DNA from: JAQGMO01 sp050954505
GTDB taxonomy: Bacteria; Pseudomonadota; Gammaproteobacteria; Burkholderiales; Burkholderiaceae_D
Assembly (NCBI GenBank): GCA_050954505.1
Contig: JBPBPY010000103.1
Location: forward strand, 1-11,412
Length of the DNA: 11,412 nucleotides
Direction: 5' to 3'
The notes below the pieces were generated by a model. That model saw nothing but the letters and a program-made list of their open reading frames with translations. It was not told where the DNA came from and searched no databases. Position 1 is the stretch's first letter. Each line of letters begins with the position of its first letter. Of this stretch, positions 1-6,748 are shown in pieces. Both the position numbers and the translations under genes were made by a program.

Positions 1-631
1 CGTCGATCGGGCCGTTTGCGTAGCCGAGGTTACCACCGATGTAGCGGCCAGCCTTGCTGTCGCCAGCGACTTCGCCGAAGCCGTAGTCGATTTCACCACG
101 AACGCCAGCGGCGTTGATCGAGTAACCGATGGTGTTGTTGGTGCGGCTGCCTGCATAGTTGATCAGACGGGCCGAGTCACCTGCCAGCGTATCGCCGAAC
201 GGATCGAAGGTACCGGAGTTTTGATAAACGACGGTTTGTTGACGACCCAGCTTGACGGTACCGAAGTCGCCTTGCAGGCCAACCCATGCTTGACGGCCGA
301 ACAGTGCGCCGCCTTGAGCCGACGTACCGGTGTCGACGTTAAAGCCGGCTTCCAGGTTGAAAATGGCCGACAGACCGCCGCCCAGTGCTTCAGTGCCGCG
401 GAAACCCAGACGGCTGCCGTTTTGCAGGCCGCTGTCGAGGCGGTTGCTTGCGTTAGGCGTCGAAGCTGGGAATGGGTTTGCTGCACTAGCGGCAGCATTG
501 GTGCCACCGTGGATGTCTTTGACCAGACCAGCATCAACGACACCGTAGATGGTGACGTTGGTTTGTGCGAAAGCGGAGCCTGCAGCTGCGATGGTAGCCA
601 GTGCTGCGAGTGCCAGTAGCGATTTTTTCAT
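1..631 (-). CDS. Gram-negative general porin, N-terminal part (runs off left edge)
   Basis: This is an outer-membrane trimeric beta-barrel porin for passive diffusion of small hydrophilic solutes. The first 210 codons are visible; family members are usually about 350-380 residues, so the C-terminal part lies outside. Residues 1-22 are a Sec signal peptide (MKKSLLALAA start, hydrophobic core, Ala-Phe-Ala cleavage site before Gln23). The mature protein begins QTNVTIYGVVDAGLV, the classic first strand of Burkholderiales porins, followed by SRLGFRGTEALGGGLSAIF and a GRQAWVGLQGDFGTVKLGRQ block, both family hallmarks. The ATG at 629-631 is preceded by GGAAGG at 639-644, seven bases away, which fixes the start. 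The frame is open throughout. It is separated by about 900 bases from the next minus-strand gene, so it probably has its own promoter. The specific substrate cannot be told. The family call is secure; the exact porin name is not. Confidence 0.95.
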   Translation of the reverse strand, partial: MKKSLLALAALATIAAAGSAFAQTNVTIYGVVDAGLVKDIHGGTNAAASAANPFPASTPNASNRLDSGLQNGSRLGFRGTEALGGGLSAIFNLEAGFNVDTGTSAQGGALFGRQAWVGLQGDFGTVKLGRQQTVVYQNSGTFDPFGDTLAGDSARLINYAGSRTNNTIGYSINAAGVRGEIDYGFGEVAGDSKAGRYIGGNLGYANGPID

Positions 632-638
632 TGAAAGA

Positions 639-644
639 CCTTCC
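639..644 (-). promoter_or_regulatory. Shine-Dalgarno site of the porin gene
   Basis: Read on the minus strand the site is GGAAGG, seven bases before the ATG at 631. It supports the porin start and strong translation, as expected for an abundant outer-membrane protein. Confidence 0.75.
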
Positions 645-965
645 GGTATGGGTAAGTTTATTGGGTTGTGATGTACTTGCTGGAATCCGCGTCAAACCGA
701 TGCTTTCAACCCGATCATCGTTCGCCCGGCATTTGGCGGCTTCCCACTTGTTGCTGACTGACTTTGTCCGCTAACTACAGGTCGGCCTCTCCATCTGTAC
801 ATTCTTTTACAAAGCGCTTGCTTCGTTGATTCGAATCTTAGCAGGAACAAAAGCCCGTTACATACAAGTAAGTCGCCGCAACACCTTGTGCCTCGCAACA
901 AAAAAGCCTTGTGTATCAGTACTTAGGCATTTATTTCAGCAAGCCGATGGAACTTTTTCGTTTGC

Positions 966-991
966 CTTTAATTTCCTCAAAGAAATTAAAG
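966..991. promoter_or_regulatory. Perfect 10-base inverted repeat, possible operator or RNA hairpin
   Basis: CTTTAATTTC (966-975) and GAAATTAAAG (982-991) are exact reverse complements around a 6-base centre, CTCAAA. No T-run follows on either strand, so it is not a standard intrinsic terminator. It lies about 335 bases upstream of the porin start. An operator or an element in a long 5' leader is possible; function is unknown. Confidence 0.4.
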
Positions 992-1163
992 ATGCTTGCA
1001 ATCCATCATCGGCCAGCGCTGAAAAATCTCTGCAAGCCATTGATTTTTATGGATATTGACATTGCATTAAAAAAATTTTCAAGCTCTCGGCTGGAAACCG
1101 CTGGTGCGATTTTTTTGCTATCGGCTTTACTTGCTATCCAGGCAAAAAGTAGCGCATCTCGGG

Positions 1164-1178
1164 TCGTAAAATTTACGA
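1164..1178. promoter_or_regulatory. 15-base palindrome TCGTAAA-A-TTTACGA, possible operator
   Basis: Two perfect 7-base arms flank one central base. The size and symmetry fit a binding site for a dimeric repressor, but no regulator gene is visible in the window and the palindrome could be chance in AT-rich DNA. Confidence 0.3.
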
Positions 1179-1533
1179 AATCACTGTTGTATTTCCACAT
1201 CATGCAGCAGCGGATCGGCGATTAAACGTATCGATGCAACAACATATGTTTCAACTTTTCCATGCAGAAAGCGGTGTAAATGTTTGATTCCACTGTTTAA
1301 GTTCTTTTACGCAACTTTCGTTGGAAGCAAATTGGCTCGGCTGCAAACCGTGTATTCGTTGGCAACAGTATTTTGGAGGGAGTAATTGGCGCCGAATTCA
1401 CGCTCGCAGGCGTGGCTGGCAATGGCAATACAGACTGGAACCGTCGTGTTGGACAACCCCCGGGAGCCGCGGCAAGGCAGCAGGCTTGCCGGCCGTGTTG
1501 AGCCGGGTTTCCAGGGCAGACGGTCAGAGCAGA

Positions 1534-1725
1534 TCAATACAGGTCACGGTCAATCAAGGCACATGCCGCTGCGTAGGCCTCATCAACGGCAACATGTTCA
1601 AACTCGCACGGCGCTTCATCAAGCCGGTGCACATCATGCCCCTCGATCGAATAGGTCCAGCCCCAGCGGCGGCCAAGCGGATGGACTTCGATGTCGATGA
1701 TGCGCCCCTTGTATTCTTTTTGCAT
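1534..1725 (-). CDS. Small conserved-looking hypothetical protein, 63 aa
   Basis: I do not recognise this protein as a named family. It begins MQKEYKGRIIDIEVHPLGRR, continues with a WGWTYSIEG segment, and ends with an alanine-rich stretch (VDEAYAAACALIDRD), which suggests a short beta-rich part followed by one helix. There is no signal peptide or membrane segment, so it is probably cytoplasmic. The start at 1723-1725 is chosen over an upstream in-frame ATG at 1747-1749 because AGGAGA (1731-1736) sits five bases before it; the longer form would bury that site in the coding sequence. It ends in TGA at 1534-1536. It lies 67 bases downstream of the smaller TpsA gene on the same strand with no clear terminator between, so read-through is possible, but nothing ties its function to secretion. 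Confidence 0.7.
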   Translation of the reverse strand: MQKEYKGRIIDIEVHPLGRRWGWTYSIEGHDVHRLDEAPCEFEHVAVDEAYAAACALIDRDLY

Positions 1726-1730
1726 TGATT

Positions 1731-1736
1731 TCTCCT
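1731..1736 (-). promoter_or_regulatory. Shine-Dalgarno site that decides the start of the 63-aa gene
   Basis: AGGAGA on the minus strand, five bases before the ATG at 1725. It argues against the in-frame ATG at 1749, which lies upstream of it. Confidence 0.7.
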
Positions 1737-1792
1737 GTAGAAAAACCATGGTAGCAAAGCATGCTGTCCGACAATTGATGTTTCACAGGAAA

Positions 1793-4700
1793 TCAGGGTT
1801 CAACCACGCAACGCTCTTTTTCCTGGTCTTCGGGCGGCGCCGTTTCAGCGCGGCTTCTCGCTGATGCGCAGCTTGCCTGCAGGGCGGCTTTGCTGGTTGA
1901 TACCGCTGCCCGGCCTTGGACAGCAGGTTCCGGCGACGACAGGGCATGGACGCTGCTGCCTTGGATCGCGTCGAAGGCCATGGCGGAGGGTGCCACGTTG
2001 ACCAAGACCATTTCTGCAGCCAGCGAGGGCGGCGCGGTGCTTGCAAGCTGGGCCAGCGATGCGGGTGTTGTTGCCCCATTCAATACGGCGACCTGGGCAA
2101 GTTCATCAGCCGGAGCAATGCGCAGCGTGCCGGCTTGATAGCGCAACGAATAATTGCGGCTGCTCAGACCTGCCGCACTCAAGGAATAGCTTCCGGATGC
2201 CGAGGCGCCCTGGGCACTGCCTGCATACTGCAGCGTTCCATCGAGCACCGCTGCATTGTCACCGTTGACGAAGCCGCTGAACACCACCCCATTTCCCCCG
2301 GCAAAAGCCTGGCCGTCGAAAATCTTGTTGACGCTGTTGGCGCTGACCAGCAAAGGCGCCTGGGCAACGGTGAATATTCCGCGCGAGAGCGTCGACAAGC
2401 GGTAACCGTTCAACAGTACCAGTGAGCCGGCGCTCGCTTCATTGACATACGTGCCGGCATTGGCAGCTTGTCCTGCACCGGCCGAGCCGACTGATGGCAG
2501 CCCACTGTAGACTGCGCCGGCAGTATCGCCGGCAAAGGCACCGGCCACGCCGCCTTGCACACCGCTGATGGCGTAGGCCCTTGCCACAGCAGCGGTGCTG
2601 TTCTCGCCGTAGGTCTTCGCCAGGTTAAGCGAGGTCACAGTCAACACCGGCTGCCAGGCGAACACATAACGGTTGCCGGCCGCGCTGACCGAGCCGTTGG
2701 CACTTGCAAAGGTGGTATTCCAGAGAGCCGTATTCAGGCTATCGAGCTGGTTGAAGAGATCGCCCGCAGGTGCCGCCGAGTAGATTTGCCAGCGTCCGTT
2801 TGGACTGCGCAGGACCGACGCGCCACTGTGGTTGATGAAGTTTCGGCCAGCCGCCAGCGTGATGGCGTCGCCGCTGGACAGCGCGCTGAGGACGCTGCCA
2901 TTGTTCAAGCTGAGGTCGGAATTTTCGCCACTGGCTGTCAAGACCAGTTTGCCCGAAGAGGCAATGCTGCCCACTGCCAGCGACTGGGCATTGTTGAACC
3001 GCAGCTCGGCGGCCGTGCCGCTGGCCGCAATGCTGCCTACATGGTTGGCGCCGCCAAGGTTGACGCTGCCGGCACCGCTGATCTGCAAACTGTTGGCGCT
3101 GATGCTTCCGCCGCCGTTCATCGCTGCGCCAGCTGCCACGGTGACCATTGCATTGCCTGAACTCGGGGTCCAGGAACCCGCCAGGGACAGCGTACCGTTG
3201 TTGACCTGCAGCACGCCACTGCCGGAACTGGCGCCAGCCAATGTCAGTGTCGACCCGGCGCTGCCGTTCTTGAGCAGGGTTCCGGCACCCGAGATGGCGC
3301 CCGAGAGCACCTGGTCGGCGCTGGACGATGCATCGAACACGCTCGCCCCCGAGATGGCAATTGCGCCACCGTAGCTGCCGGCGCCCAGCACGCCAGCGCC
3401 GCCAATGCGCAGCGTTGCGCCATCCAGCGTGGTCGTGCCGGTGTACTTGTTCAAGCCATTGAGGAGCAGCGTGCCGCCGCCTGTGACCACCAGATTGGTG
3501 GCGCCAAAGTCGCCATGGTCGAGGATACCGACTGCACTGCCAAGTGTCTTGCCGGCGCTGATGTTGAAGGTTGTCGTCAACAAGCCATTCTTGCCCAGAC
3601 TGACGGCATTCAAACCGTTGCCGACAGTGCCGGAGACAATGCTGCTGTCGGCAGTGACGGTGACCGTGCCAGCCAGGCCGAATGCTTCGAATTCGGCGCG
3701 CAATCCGCCGTTGGCGAGCAAGGTCCCGCCATTGAGGTTGAGCCCGCTCAGTACATTGAAACTGTTGTTTGATGCCAGTGTGCCACCGGCATTGACGGTG
3801 ATCTGCGGCGTGGAAATCGGATTGATGGCCGCACCCCAGATATCGGTCCAGTCCAGCCTGAGTGTTGCGCCGTTATTCACGGCCACCGGGCTGTTGATGG
3901 AAATGGCATTCAAGCCAGCCAGGGCCAGGGTTCCCAGACCGGCCGTGGTCGCACCTGTGTAGGTATTGTTGCTGCCCAGGGTCAGCACCGACGAGGCACT
4001 GGTATCCTTGGTCAGGGCGCCGGCACCGGAGATGCTGCCGTACAGGGTTTGATTGGCGCTGGAAGCATAATCGAGCAGCGTACCAGCTGCCAGTGCGATG
4101 GTGTTGCCGTAGTTCCCCGAACCGATGTATCCGGCGCCGCTGATGCGCAGCAGGCCGGCATTGATGGTCAAGGAACCTGTATAGCTGCTCTGGCCACTGA
4201 GGTCCAGCGTGCCGGCGCCATTCATCACCAGTCCCGGCGCGGTAGCGGTGCCGATGTAGTCGCGCAGTCTGTTGGAGATGCTCAGGCTGGTGCCGGGACT
4301 GAAATTGAAAGTGACTCTGCTGAGGTTGGCTTGACCAAGGGCGATGTTGTTGTAGCCATTGCCGACACTGCCCGAAACGAAACTGCTGTTGGCTGTGATG
4401 TTGACGGTGCCAGCCAGTTGAAACGCCTGAAAACCCGAATCCTTGCCGCCATTGGCCAGCCGAGTGCCGCCATTCATGGTCAAGCCATTGACACGGTTGA
4501 AGGTGTTGTTCGAAGCCAGGGTGCCACCGGCATTGATGGTGATCGCCGGTGTTGCAGAGGTACTGTTGTTGACGCCCCAGATGTCGGTGACGTCGAAGCG
4601 AAGCGTGCCACCGTTATTGATGGTCACGGCCGAACCCCCTGCGATCGCGACACCGGCCTTGAGTGCCAGGGTGCCCGCATTCACCGTGGTGGCGCCGGTA

Positions 4701-6688
4701 TAGCTGTTGCCCGCTGCCAGTGTCAGCACCGACACCGAGGCATTCTTGCTCAAGCCACCAGCGCCGGAAATTGTTCCGGACAAAATCTGGGTCGCGCTGG
4801 AAGCATAGTCCAGCAGGCCGCCTGCCACAATGGCAATTGCCCGGCTGTAGGTGCCGCTGCCAAGCGTTCCGGCGCCGGCAACTTGCAGGGTGCCGCCATT
4901 GATGGTGGTCGTGCCGGTGTAGGTATTGCTGCCGCTGAGTGCCAGCGTCCCGGCACCGCTCTTGACGAGATTGCCGGTGCCGGCAATGACGCCGGACAGT
5001 GTGCCGCTGGCCGATGCCAGGCCGGCGTTGAATGTCTTGCTGCCGGCGCTGCTGATATTTCCGGCACCCGATATCGAACCGCCATTCGCATTCAGCGCCA
5101 AGGCGCCGGTACCGAGGGAAATGTTCCCGTTGAGTATGATGTTCGCATCGGCATTCAGGGTCAGCGCTGCGGCATTGGTGGTACTGATGGCCGCACCGGC
5201 CGCCAGGGTGATGTTGCCCGTACCACTGCCGGTGGAGGTGGTGCTGATGGTTACCGCCGTGCCACCAGTCAGTGCGGTATTGATGTTGGCGGCATAGATC
5301 GTTGACGAGGAAGCGCCGGCCGACGGTGTATTCGTGCCGCCAGTGGTGGTCTCGTTGAGATTGCTGCCGGCACCGGCGGCGATGGTCACATTGCTGGGAT
5401 CGAGCAGCCATTCGCGCGCACTCACCTGTCCGCTCGCAGTCAGCATGCCATGCGAGGAAGTTTCAACCCAGCCATCGCCGGCCTTGATGTCGCCGGCGAA
5501 CCTGGTGTTCTGGTTCGACCACAGCACAACTGTCCCGCCACCGCCATTGGCGTTGATGCTGGTGGCACTGTCGATGGAGGTCGACTCCGCGGTGCGTAAG
5601 CCATTGATGGCCGCGCCATGGGCCGCGCCACCGATCAGGATCGTGCCGCCGCTGGCCGCAGCGCTGCCACTGGCATCGAGTACCGCCCCGGCCAGATCGA
5701 TGTTCTGGCCACCAATCAGGATGGCGCCGGCGTGGCCACCCTGTGCTGCGCTGGCATCGATGCGGCCGGCAATGTGGACGCCGCCTTGGGCGCCGCCAGC
5801 CGAGAGCACGATGGTGCCATTGCGGTTTTCCAGCGTGCGCGCTTCAATCACGCCCTCGTTGTTGAGCATGCTGCCGATCAGGGCATCGCGCGCCCCGGCA
5901 CGCATCATGACCTGTCCGCCATCGGCCACGATCAGGCCGCCATTGCGGGCCAGCGAGGCAAAGGTACTGCGATCGACCTGGATGCCAATCAGGTCGTCGC
6001 CCTGGAAGTTGAGCGTGACGCCATTGCCCGCACCCAAGGCCACTGTACCAAGACGCGCAGTGATGACGCCCTGATTGCCGACCTGGTTGGCCAGTAGCGC
6101 AGCGTAGCCACCATCGGCATGGATGGTGCCCAGGTTGGTTACGCTCCCCGTCCCGTTGCCGCTGAAACGGCGCACCGGGTCATTGATATCCGACACCAGG
6201 TCCTGCGTCGAGGCAACGATGCCGCCGACATTGACCTGTGCCGTGCTGCCAAACAGGATGCCGTTCGGATTGATCAGGAACACCTGGCCATTGGCATTCA
6301 GACGACCCTGGATCTGGCTGGCGCCGATGTCGCTGATGCGGTTGACGGCAATCGCGCTGGCCGAGGGCTGGACAAAATTGACGGTCTCCTGGGCACCGAC
6401 GTTGAAGCTGCTCCAGTTCACCGACAGGTTCTTGCTTGACTGCTGCACAGTGGTAAGCGTACCAGCCTGGCTGACCTCGCCTGCGCCGGCTGTCACCTGG
6501 GCGCCCATGGGGGCCGCCCAAGCCGTGTCGGACAGCATCCCTGTCAACGCGCTGGCCAGGATGGTTGTCAGCGCGGCATACGTCACGCCACCGCGCTTGC
6601 GTTTCGAGCGCGCGTCCACGGCGACGGCTATCCTGCCATTGCAGCATTCGCTTGAAACCAATCGGTAGACGTAGTTCACATCGATCAC
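1793..6688 (-). CDS. TpsA-type filamentous haemagglutinin/adhesin with PATR repeats, MBG and YDG domains, 1631 aa
   Basis: This is a two-partner-secretion exoprotein: exported by Sec, then moved across the outer membrane by a TpsB partner, where it folds as a long beta-helix and probably acts in adhesion or matrix formation. Residues 1-58 form an extended signal peptide (NYVYRLV motif, basic SKRKRGG, hydrophobic core 35-52, cleavage near Ala-Trp-Ala). Residues 59 to about 300 are the TPS domain, with NPNGILFG at 140-147. A linker ends in EWLLDPSNVTI (426-436). Residues 573-1176 hold two full 246-residue repeat units and one partial. A conserved block contains GRWQIYS (1298-1304), then come an MBG-like domain (about 1348-1442), a YDG domain (about 1443-1525) and a Pro/Ala-rich tail. 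Cys1607 and Cys1627 are the only cysteines after the signal peptide. The start is GTG (6688), or GTG three codons later (6679), which would give the more usual ESPR beginning MNYVYRLV. The family call is firm; the ligand is unknown. Confidence 0.93.
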   Translation of the reverse strand: MIDVNYVYRLVSSECCNGRIAVAVDARSKRKRGGVTYAALTTILASALTGMLSDTAWAAPMGAQVTAGAGEVSQAGTLTTVQQSSKNLSVNWSSFNVGAQETVNFVQPSASAIAVNRISDIGASQIQGRLNANGQVFLINPNGILFGSTAQVNVGGIVASTQDLVSDINDPVRRFSGNGTGSVTNLGTIHADGGYAALLANQVGNQGVITARLGTVALGAGNGVTLNFQGDDLIGIQVDRSTFASLARNGGLIVADGGQVMMRAGARDALIGSMLNNEGVIEARTLENRNGTIVLSAGGAQGGVHIAGRIDASAAQGGHAGAILIGGQNIDLAGAVLDASGSAAASGGTILIGGAAHGAAINGLRTAESTSIDSATSINANGGGGTVVLWSNQNTRFAGDIKAGDGWVETSSHGMLTASGQVSAREWLLDPSNVTIAAGAGSNLNETTTGGTNTPSAGASSSTIYAANINTALTGGTAVTISTTSTGSGTGNITLAAGAAISTTNAAALTLNADANIILNGNISLGTGALALNANGGSISGAGNISSAGSKTFNAGLASASGTLSGVIAGTGNLVKSGAGTLALSGSNTYTGTTTINGGTLQVAGAGTLGSGTYSRAIAIVAGGLLDYASSATQILSGTISGAGGLSKNASVSVLTLAAGNSYTGATTVNAGTLALKAGVAIAGGSAVTINNGGTLRFDVTDIWGVNNSTSATPAITINAGGTLASNNTFNRVNGLTMNGGTRLANGGKDSGFQAFQLAGTVNITANSSFVSGSVGNGYNNIALGQANLSRVTFNFSPGTSLSISNRLRDYIGTATAPGLVMNGAGTLDLSGQSSYTGSLTINAGLLRISGAGYIGSGNYGNTIALAAGTLLDYASSANQTLYGSISGAGALTKDTSASSVLTLGSNNTYTGATTAGLGTLALAGLNAISINSPVAVNNGATLRLDWTDIWGAAINPISTPQITVNAGGTLASNNSFNVLSGLNLNGGTLLANGGLRAEFEAFGLAGTVTVTADSSIVSGTVGNGLNAVSLGKNGLLTTTFNISAGKTLGSAVGILDHGDFGATNLVVTGGGTLLLNGLNKYTGTTTLDGATLRIGGAGVLGAGSYGGAIAISGASVFDASSSADQVLSGAISGAGTLLKNGSAGSTLTLAGASSGSGVLQVNNGTLSLAGSWTPSSGNAMVTVAAGAAMNGGGSISANSLQISGAGSVNLGGANHVGSIAASGTAAELRFNNAQSLAVGSIASSGKLVLTASGENSDLSLNNGSVLSALSSGDAITLAAGRNFINHSGASVLRSPNGRWQIYSAAPAGDLFNQLDSLNTALWNTTFASANGSVSAAGNRYVFAWQPVLTVTSLNLAKTYGENSTAAVARAYAISGVQGGVAGAFAGDTAGAVYSGLPSVGSAGAGQAANAGTYVNEASAGSLVLLNGYRLSTLSRGIFTVAQAPLLVSANSVNKIFDGQAFAGGNGVVFSGFVNGDNAAVLDGTLQYAGSAQGASASGSYSLSAAGLSSRNYSLRYQAGTLRIAPADELAQVAVLNGATTPASLAQLASTAPPSLAAEMVLVNVAPSAMAFDAIQGSSVHALSSPEPAVQGRAAVSTSKAALQASCASARSRAETAPPEDQEKERCVVEP
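1808..1870 (-). other. C-terminal cysteine pair (probable disulfide anchor) of the 1631-aa TpsA
   Basis: Cys1607 (1868-1870) and Cys1627 (1808-1810) are separated by 19 residues and followed by only four residues (VVEP). HMW1 of Haemophilus and CdrA of Pseudomonas use C-terminal disulfide loops to stay lodged in their TpsB partner. The same role here is inference. Confidence 0.6.
2114..2362 (-). other. YDG-type domain of the 1631-aa TpsA
   Basis: Residues about 1443-1525 show VNKIFDGQAF, FSGFVNGDNAAVLDGTL and SRNYSLRYQAGTLRI, matching the usual YDG-domain order (K-x-YDG, G-F-x-x-GD, L-x-GT, S-x-NY, GTL). Phe replaces Tyr in the YDG triplet. I see no counterpart in the larger paralogue. Confidence 0.6.
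2363..2647 (-). other. MBG-like domain of the 1631-aa TpsA
   Basis: Residues about 1348-1442 begin with VLTVTSLNLAKTYGENS and end LLNGYRLSTLSRGIFTV, the opening and closing pattern of the beta-sandwich MBG domains found near the C-terminus of FHA-like proteins. Such domains probably act as a stalk between the beta-helix and the anchor. Confidence 0.6.
3161..4972 (-). repeat. Coding tandem repeat array of the 1631-aa TpsA: two full 738-base units plus a partial one
   Basis: Units begin at residues 573, 819 and 1065, exactly 246 residues apart (unit 1 4235-4972, unit 2 3497-4234, partial unit 3 3161-3496). Each full unit runs: PATR-like coil (GTLxLSGxNxYTG, xINxGTL), LDYASSAxQ and ISGAG; a second PATR-like coil 72 residues after the first (TLxxxNTYTGATT); then NNGxTLRxDxTDIWG, NAGGTLASNN, NGGTxLANGG, and a closing LGxxxxxxxTFN block. 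The copies are diverged, not identical. Confidence 0.85.
5399..6514 (-). other. Secretion (TPS/haemagglutinin activity) domain and following linker of the 1631-aa TpsA
   Basis: This covers residues 59-430, the mature N-terminus recognised by the POTRA domains of a TpsB transporter. Visible hallmarks are NLSVNWSSFNVG, RISDIGASQIQGRLNANGQ, VFLINPNGILFG and QVNVGGIVAST, followed by GGTILIGG-type beta-helix coils and WLLDPSNVTI, which commonly closes this region in FHA-like proteins. The equivalent part of the larger paralogue is outside the window. Confidence 0.85.
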
Positions 6689-6690
6689 AT

Positions 6691-6702
6691 AGAAATATTT
6701 CT
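6691..6702. promoter_or_regulatory. Perfect 12-base palindrome at the start of the 1631-aa TpsA gene
   Basis: AGAAATATTTCT is its own reverse complement. It lies two bases before the GTG at 6688, across the place where a Shine-Dalgarno site should be. The only ribosome-binding-like bases are a weak GAG at 6701-6703. The 60-base gap (6689-6748) also holds a TATAGA (6715-6720) that could be a -10 box, but I found no -35 at a proper distance. No terminator is visible, so co-transcription with the larger tpsA is likely. Confidence 0.4.
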
Positions 6703-6748
6703 CAATGAAAACATTCTATAAGGAAATTAATTTGTCTGCTTGTCTTTT

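Larger units (their letters stand above)
632..1533. other. Long AT-rich intergenic region upstream of the porin
   Basis: About 900 bases lie between the porin start and the end of the 63-codon gene. The part from about 800 to 1330 is clearly richer in A and T than the rest of the window. Short open frames exist on both strands (for example 911-1225 plus, 1006-1203 minus), but none has a ribosome binding site or family-like protein sequence. The stretch contains two clean inverted repeats (966-991, 1164-1178) and shorter palindromes GATTCGAATC (828-837) and AACATATGTT (1241-1250). It must contain the porin promoter, but I could not pick convincing -35/-10 boxes. I see no tRNA and no insertion sequence. 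Confidence 0.6.

Noticed and set aside
911..1225. Plus-strand 104-codon frame in the AT-rich gap, starting with GTG.
   Set aside because: No ribosome binding site, no recognisable domain, and overlapped by equally weak frames on both strands.
1470..1491. Hairpin CGGCAAG / CTTGCCG with an 8-base loop downstream of the 63-aa gene, considered as a terminator.
   Set aside because: The stem is only seven pairs and no T-run follows on the minus strand; the next bases are C/G-rich.
1307..1537. Minus-strand 76-codon frame starting at a TTG that overlaps the stop of the 63-aa gene.
   Set aside because: The overlap could suggest coupling, but the start is TTG, there is no Shine-Dalgarno site, and the protein sequence looks random.
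1745..1752. ACCATGGT followed by a T-run on the minus strand between the smaller tpsA and the 63-aa gene, considered as a terminator.
   Set aside because: The palindrome has no room for a loop, so it cannot form a stable terminator hairpin.
4049..5305. A 418-codon open frame on the plus strand, opposite the smaller tpsA.
   Set aside because: It lies antisense to a clearly real gene. Its Gly/Ala/Cys/Gln-rich sequence matches no family, and the repetitive GC-rich coding sequence naturally keeps other frames open.
5334..6668. Further long plus-strand frames (5334-6074, 6123-6668 and others) opposite the TPS domain.
   Set aside because: Pro/Ala/Leu-rich antisense shadows of the tpsA gene with no family resemblance.
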